64,000 nucleotides of DNA. Source: Acidobacteriota bacterium. GTDB taxonomy: Bacteria > Acidobacteriota > Blastocatellia > Pyrinomonadales > Pyrinomonadaceae. Under the pieces are notes generated by a model, which saw only the letters and a list, made by a program, of their open reading frames with translations, was not told the DNA's origin and did not search any database. Where the stretch lies: the NCBI GenBank assembly GCA_023389035.1, contig JAEWFC010000010.1, positions 157,605 through 221,604 on the forward strand. Reading direction: 5' to 3'. Made by a program: the position numbers and the translations under genes. This document shows positions 63,301-64,000 of this stretch, piece after piece (within the stretch, counting starts at the first letter, position 1; every line of letters begins with the position of its first letter).

Positions 63301-64000
63301 CATCCGCCACCACCGCTAGTTTCAACTCCCCCGGAACGTATGTCCTGAGGTTGACGGCCAGCGACGGATCTCTGGCTGCAAGCGATGAAATGACGGTCTC
63401 TGTAAATTCCCCGGGACAAGGTGTGCTCACTGTAGCGAGCGGCGTGACACCGACTGGTGCGGTGAACTTATCGGCTGAGGGGACGACGGATTGGGCCCAT
63501 TGGGGGCTGAGCGGTACGAGCTTTAATCATAAGTCCGGAGTGACCCCGCAAATAAGTAATTACACACATCTGGGCGGCGGAACAGTACAGCAATTCACCG
63601 GTAACTCGACCAACTACAACTGGACCGGCGGGTCTCCTACACCGACCGCGGGCAATGTGGATACAGGGCTCTGGGTCACCGGAATGAACAGCGGGTATCA
63701 GATCACCGTTCCGGCAGACACGAACCCGCGGACATTGAAGATGTATGTCGGACTCTGGGCTGCCGGCGGACGGTTCGAGGCCAGCTTAAGCGACGGAAGT
63801 GCACCGATCTATGTAGACACTTCCGTATTGAACGCGACGGCAACCAGCAACCGGATATACACCCTCCACTATCAGGCTGCCTCACCAGGACAAACCCTCA
63901 CGGTCAAATGGACGGTAAACACAACTTTCAACGCCTGGAGCAATGTCACGCTCCAGGCCGCGACCCTGACCGGCGGAGTCGTACCCACGCCAACTCCGAC
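60351..64000 (+). CDS. Giant exported M23/BACON/PKD protein, 3' end beyond the window
   Basis: Reading from ATG 60351, no stop occurs up to base 64000 (1216 codons and two bases), so the gene is partial at its 3' end. Residues ~7-40 are a signal anchor. About 60-300 is a beta-propeller-like region. Residues ~395-520 are an M23 metallopeptidase domain (HMGHAYDF at 403-410, KYAHM with H474, DHLHFQ at 512-517), the zinc ligands being present. A BACON-like domain follows at about 555-636 (WTAVTNTPWITVT). PKD-like domains lie at ~640-735 and ~928-1018 (DAGSD, DAGPD). Two DWAHWG-signature modules follow them at 752-920 and 1038-1206. The last codons begin a Pro-Thr linker. It is probably a surface peptidoglycan hydrolase/adhesin-like protein, last in the polysaccharide cluster. 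Confidence 0.85.
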   Translation, partial: MTNIIKSSVAFRSCLVAATVGVVTLAVLTFSTISFALLPITRTEHSDEDSRKQQSIVSQAYTPDAIRPAPIPYAIAVNSSAFLVSEAEGQVDLIGLRVSQPVFKVFGLSKDRQRLLYSPLRNGSPSGELILEDLTNGSAFRVTDRVVLEAAFSPADDALVAFTFSGNASFGLGISDINNRISRVVQSSGVYPSILAWNRSGSKIHFYDVSNEPVTEDISSYFPEPAFKNLAFWNRSADKKARISEPTSRLIKRVVSIKDNLVDGSVPEGFPELSNSVSFQTGVGSSDLYAKDSFRVQIHHPRIEIAGESIRGTGKLALVDNAADSAVVIDDAQLVKALSHGMIVRQFAGSETILKWVDWSGGESVLGSTSVTYQLPMQSAVMTQGGASFPSPGNCGITAHAGHMGHAYDFQKTVVGSHVMATAGGLVVYAESSVTCNSVEPTCPDYSATNCPGSFLGNVLIIQHADGTYSKYAHMETNSPQVAVGTVVEQGLYIGRQGHTGSTGGSFNSCGDHLHFQRQITPDLFGQSVDIDFSEVAVEPLSCGVTYNSASTEFSHSISPVSRTIGFSGGPGTVNVVSTGGTWTAVTNTPWITVTDPGAGNGNSMVAYDVQDNSNGSPRTGTINIGGHLFTISQAGSQPANQPPTVDAGSDQMILSPAPAQLTGIASDDGVPSPPGSLNVSWTKVSGPGNVVFSDQHSLATNAQFSMAGEYLLRLTATDGDLTSSDDIRITVNISNAGGALSGNRSSSPSQVDLTSEGSADWAHWGLVDADTYTHKNTVSRSISDYEYIGNTSVLRFTGNATSYAWTDGSVVPSTFTDSGVFTYGIGNGFRLTVPADPTPRTLKLHVGHWSAGGRLVAMLSDGSASPFVDTTLLSTSGGGLAIYSLSYRSASPGQVLDIYWTIESSYHSIGNITLQAATLVDDSLPANQAPNVDAGPDSSVLFPADAVLAGTVTDDGLPLPPSLSSAWSVVSGPGQVVFGDSNSSATTASFNSPGTYVLRLTASDGSLAASDEMTVSVNSPGQGVLTVASGVTPTGAVNLSAEGTTDWAHWGLSGTSFNHKSGVTPQISNYTHLGGGTVQQFTGNSTNYNWTGGSPTPTAGNVDTGLWVTGMNSGYQITVPADTNPRTLKMYVGLWAAGGRFEASLSDGSAPIYVDTSVLNATATSNRIYTLHYQAASPGQTLTVKWTVNTTFNAWSNVTLQAATLTGGVVPTPTP

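Overview
The window looks like chromosomal DNA of a diderm, rod-forming bacterium of moderate GC content. The best guess is Acidobacteriota, Blastocatellia/Pyrinomonadaceae-like. This rests on gene content: an Oar-type TonB-dependent receptor with an N-terminal carboxypeptidase-regulatory domain and no SusD partner, many exported or lipoprotein genes of no recognised family, a bacillithiol-type deacetylase, lipB and YceI. It is an inference and could not be checked by a search. No transposase, integrase, phage module or CRISPR array was seen.

Layout. 0.1-8.3 kb: an elongasome operon (mreB, mreC, mreD, mrdA/PBP2, rodA) followed by a class A PBP and a strong terminator. A 77-bp palindromic element sits between mreB and mreC. 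8.5-8.75 kb: twelve uninterrupted 21-bp repeats, each with an invariant GT-6-AC dyad; function unknown. 8.8-22.9 kb: small housekeeping and stress operons on both strands: esterase; lipB - lipoprotein - Gdx-type SMR exporter; PepSY protein and thioredoxin-like protein; MBL hydrolase; BshB1-like deacetylase - J-domain protein - K+ channel; BaiN-like flavoprotein; DinB; YceI; D-Ala-D-Ala dipeptidase; PilZ-like protein. 23-27 kb: a 650-bp non-coding leader and a 1140-residue TonB-dependent receptor. 27-34.8 kb: GT4 - glycogen debranching enzyme, an orphan PAAR-like protein, an M14 carboxypeptidase, recN and a ReAV-type asparaginase. 34.8-40.8 kb: a large secreted protein of unknown family and a 1247-residue NfnAB-like flavin/Fe-S fusion.

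41-64 kb is devoted to surface polysaccharide: a Wzc-type tyrosine autokinase, rfbD/rfbB (dTDP-rhamnose branch), tRNA-Asn, then a long plus-strand cluster. That cluster runs GT2, Wzx-like flippase, polytopic GT-C-like protein, GT39, dolichol-phosphate-mannose-synthase-like GT2, ICMT-like methyltransferase, UGM/protoporphyrinogen-oxidase-like flavoprotein, GH-A-fold lipoprotein, another GT-C protein, a SAM methyltransferase, and a giant exported protein cut by the window edge. Several junctions overlap by a few bases, so the cluster probably behaves as one transcript. A reasonable model is sugar activation and polyprenyl-linked transfer (rfbBD, GT2, GT39), export (flippase, Wzc) and trimming or anchoring outside (GH-A lipoprotein, M23/BACON/PKD protein).

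The most unusual items are the 21-bp array, the giant M23-BACON-(PKD-DWAHWG)x2 protein, the NfnAB-like fusion, the GT2 gene without a canonical start codon, and the orphan PAAR-like gene.
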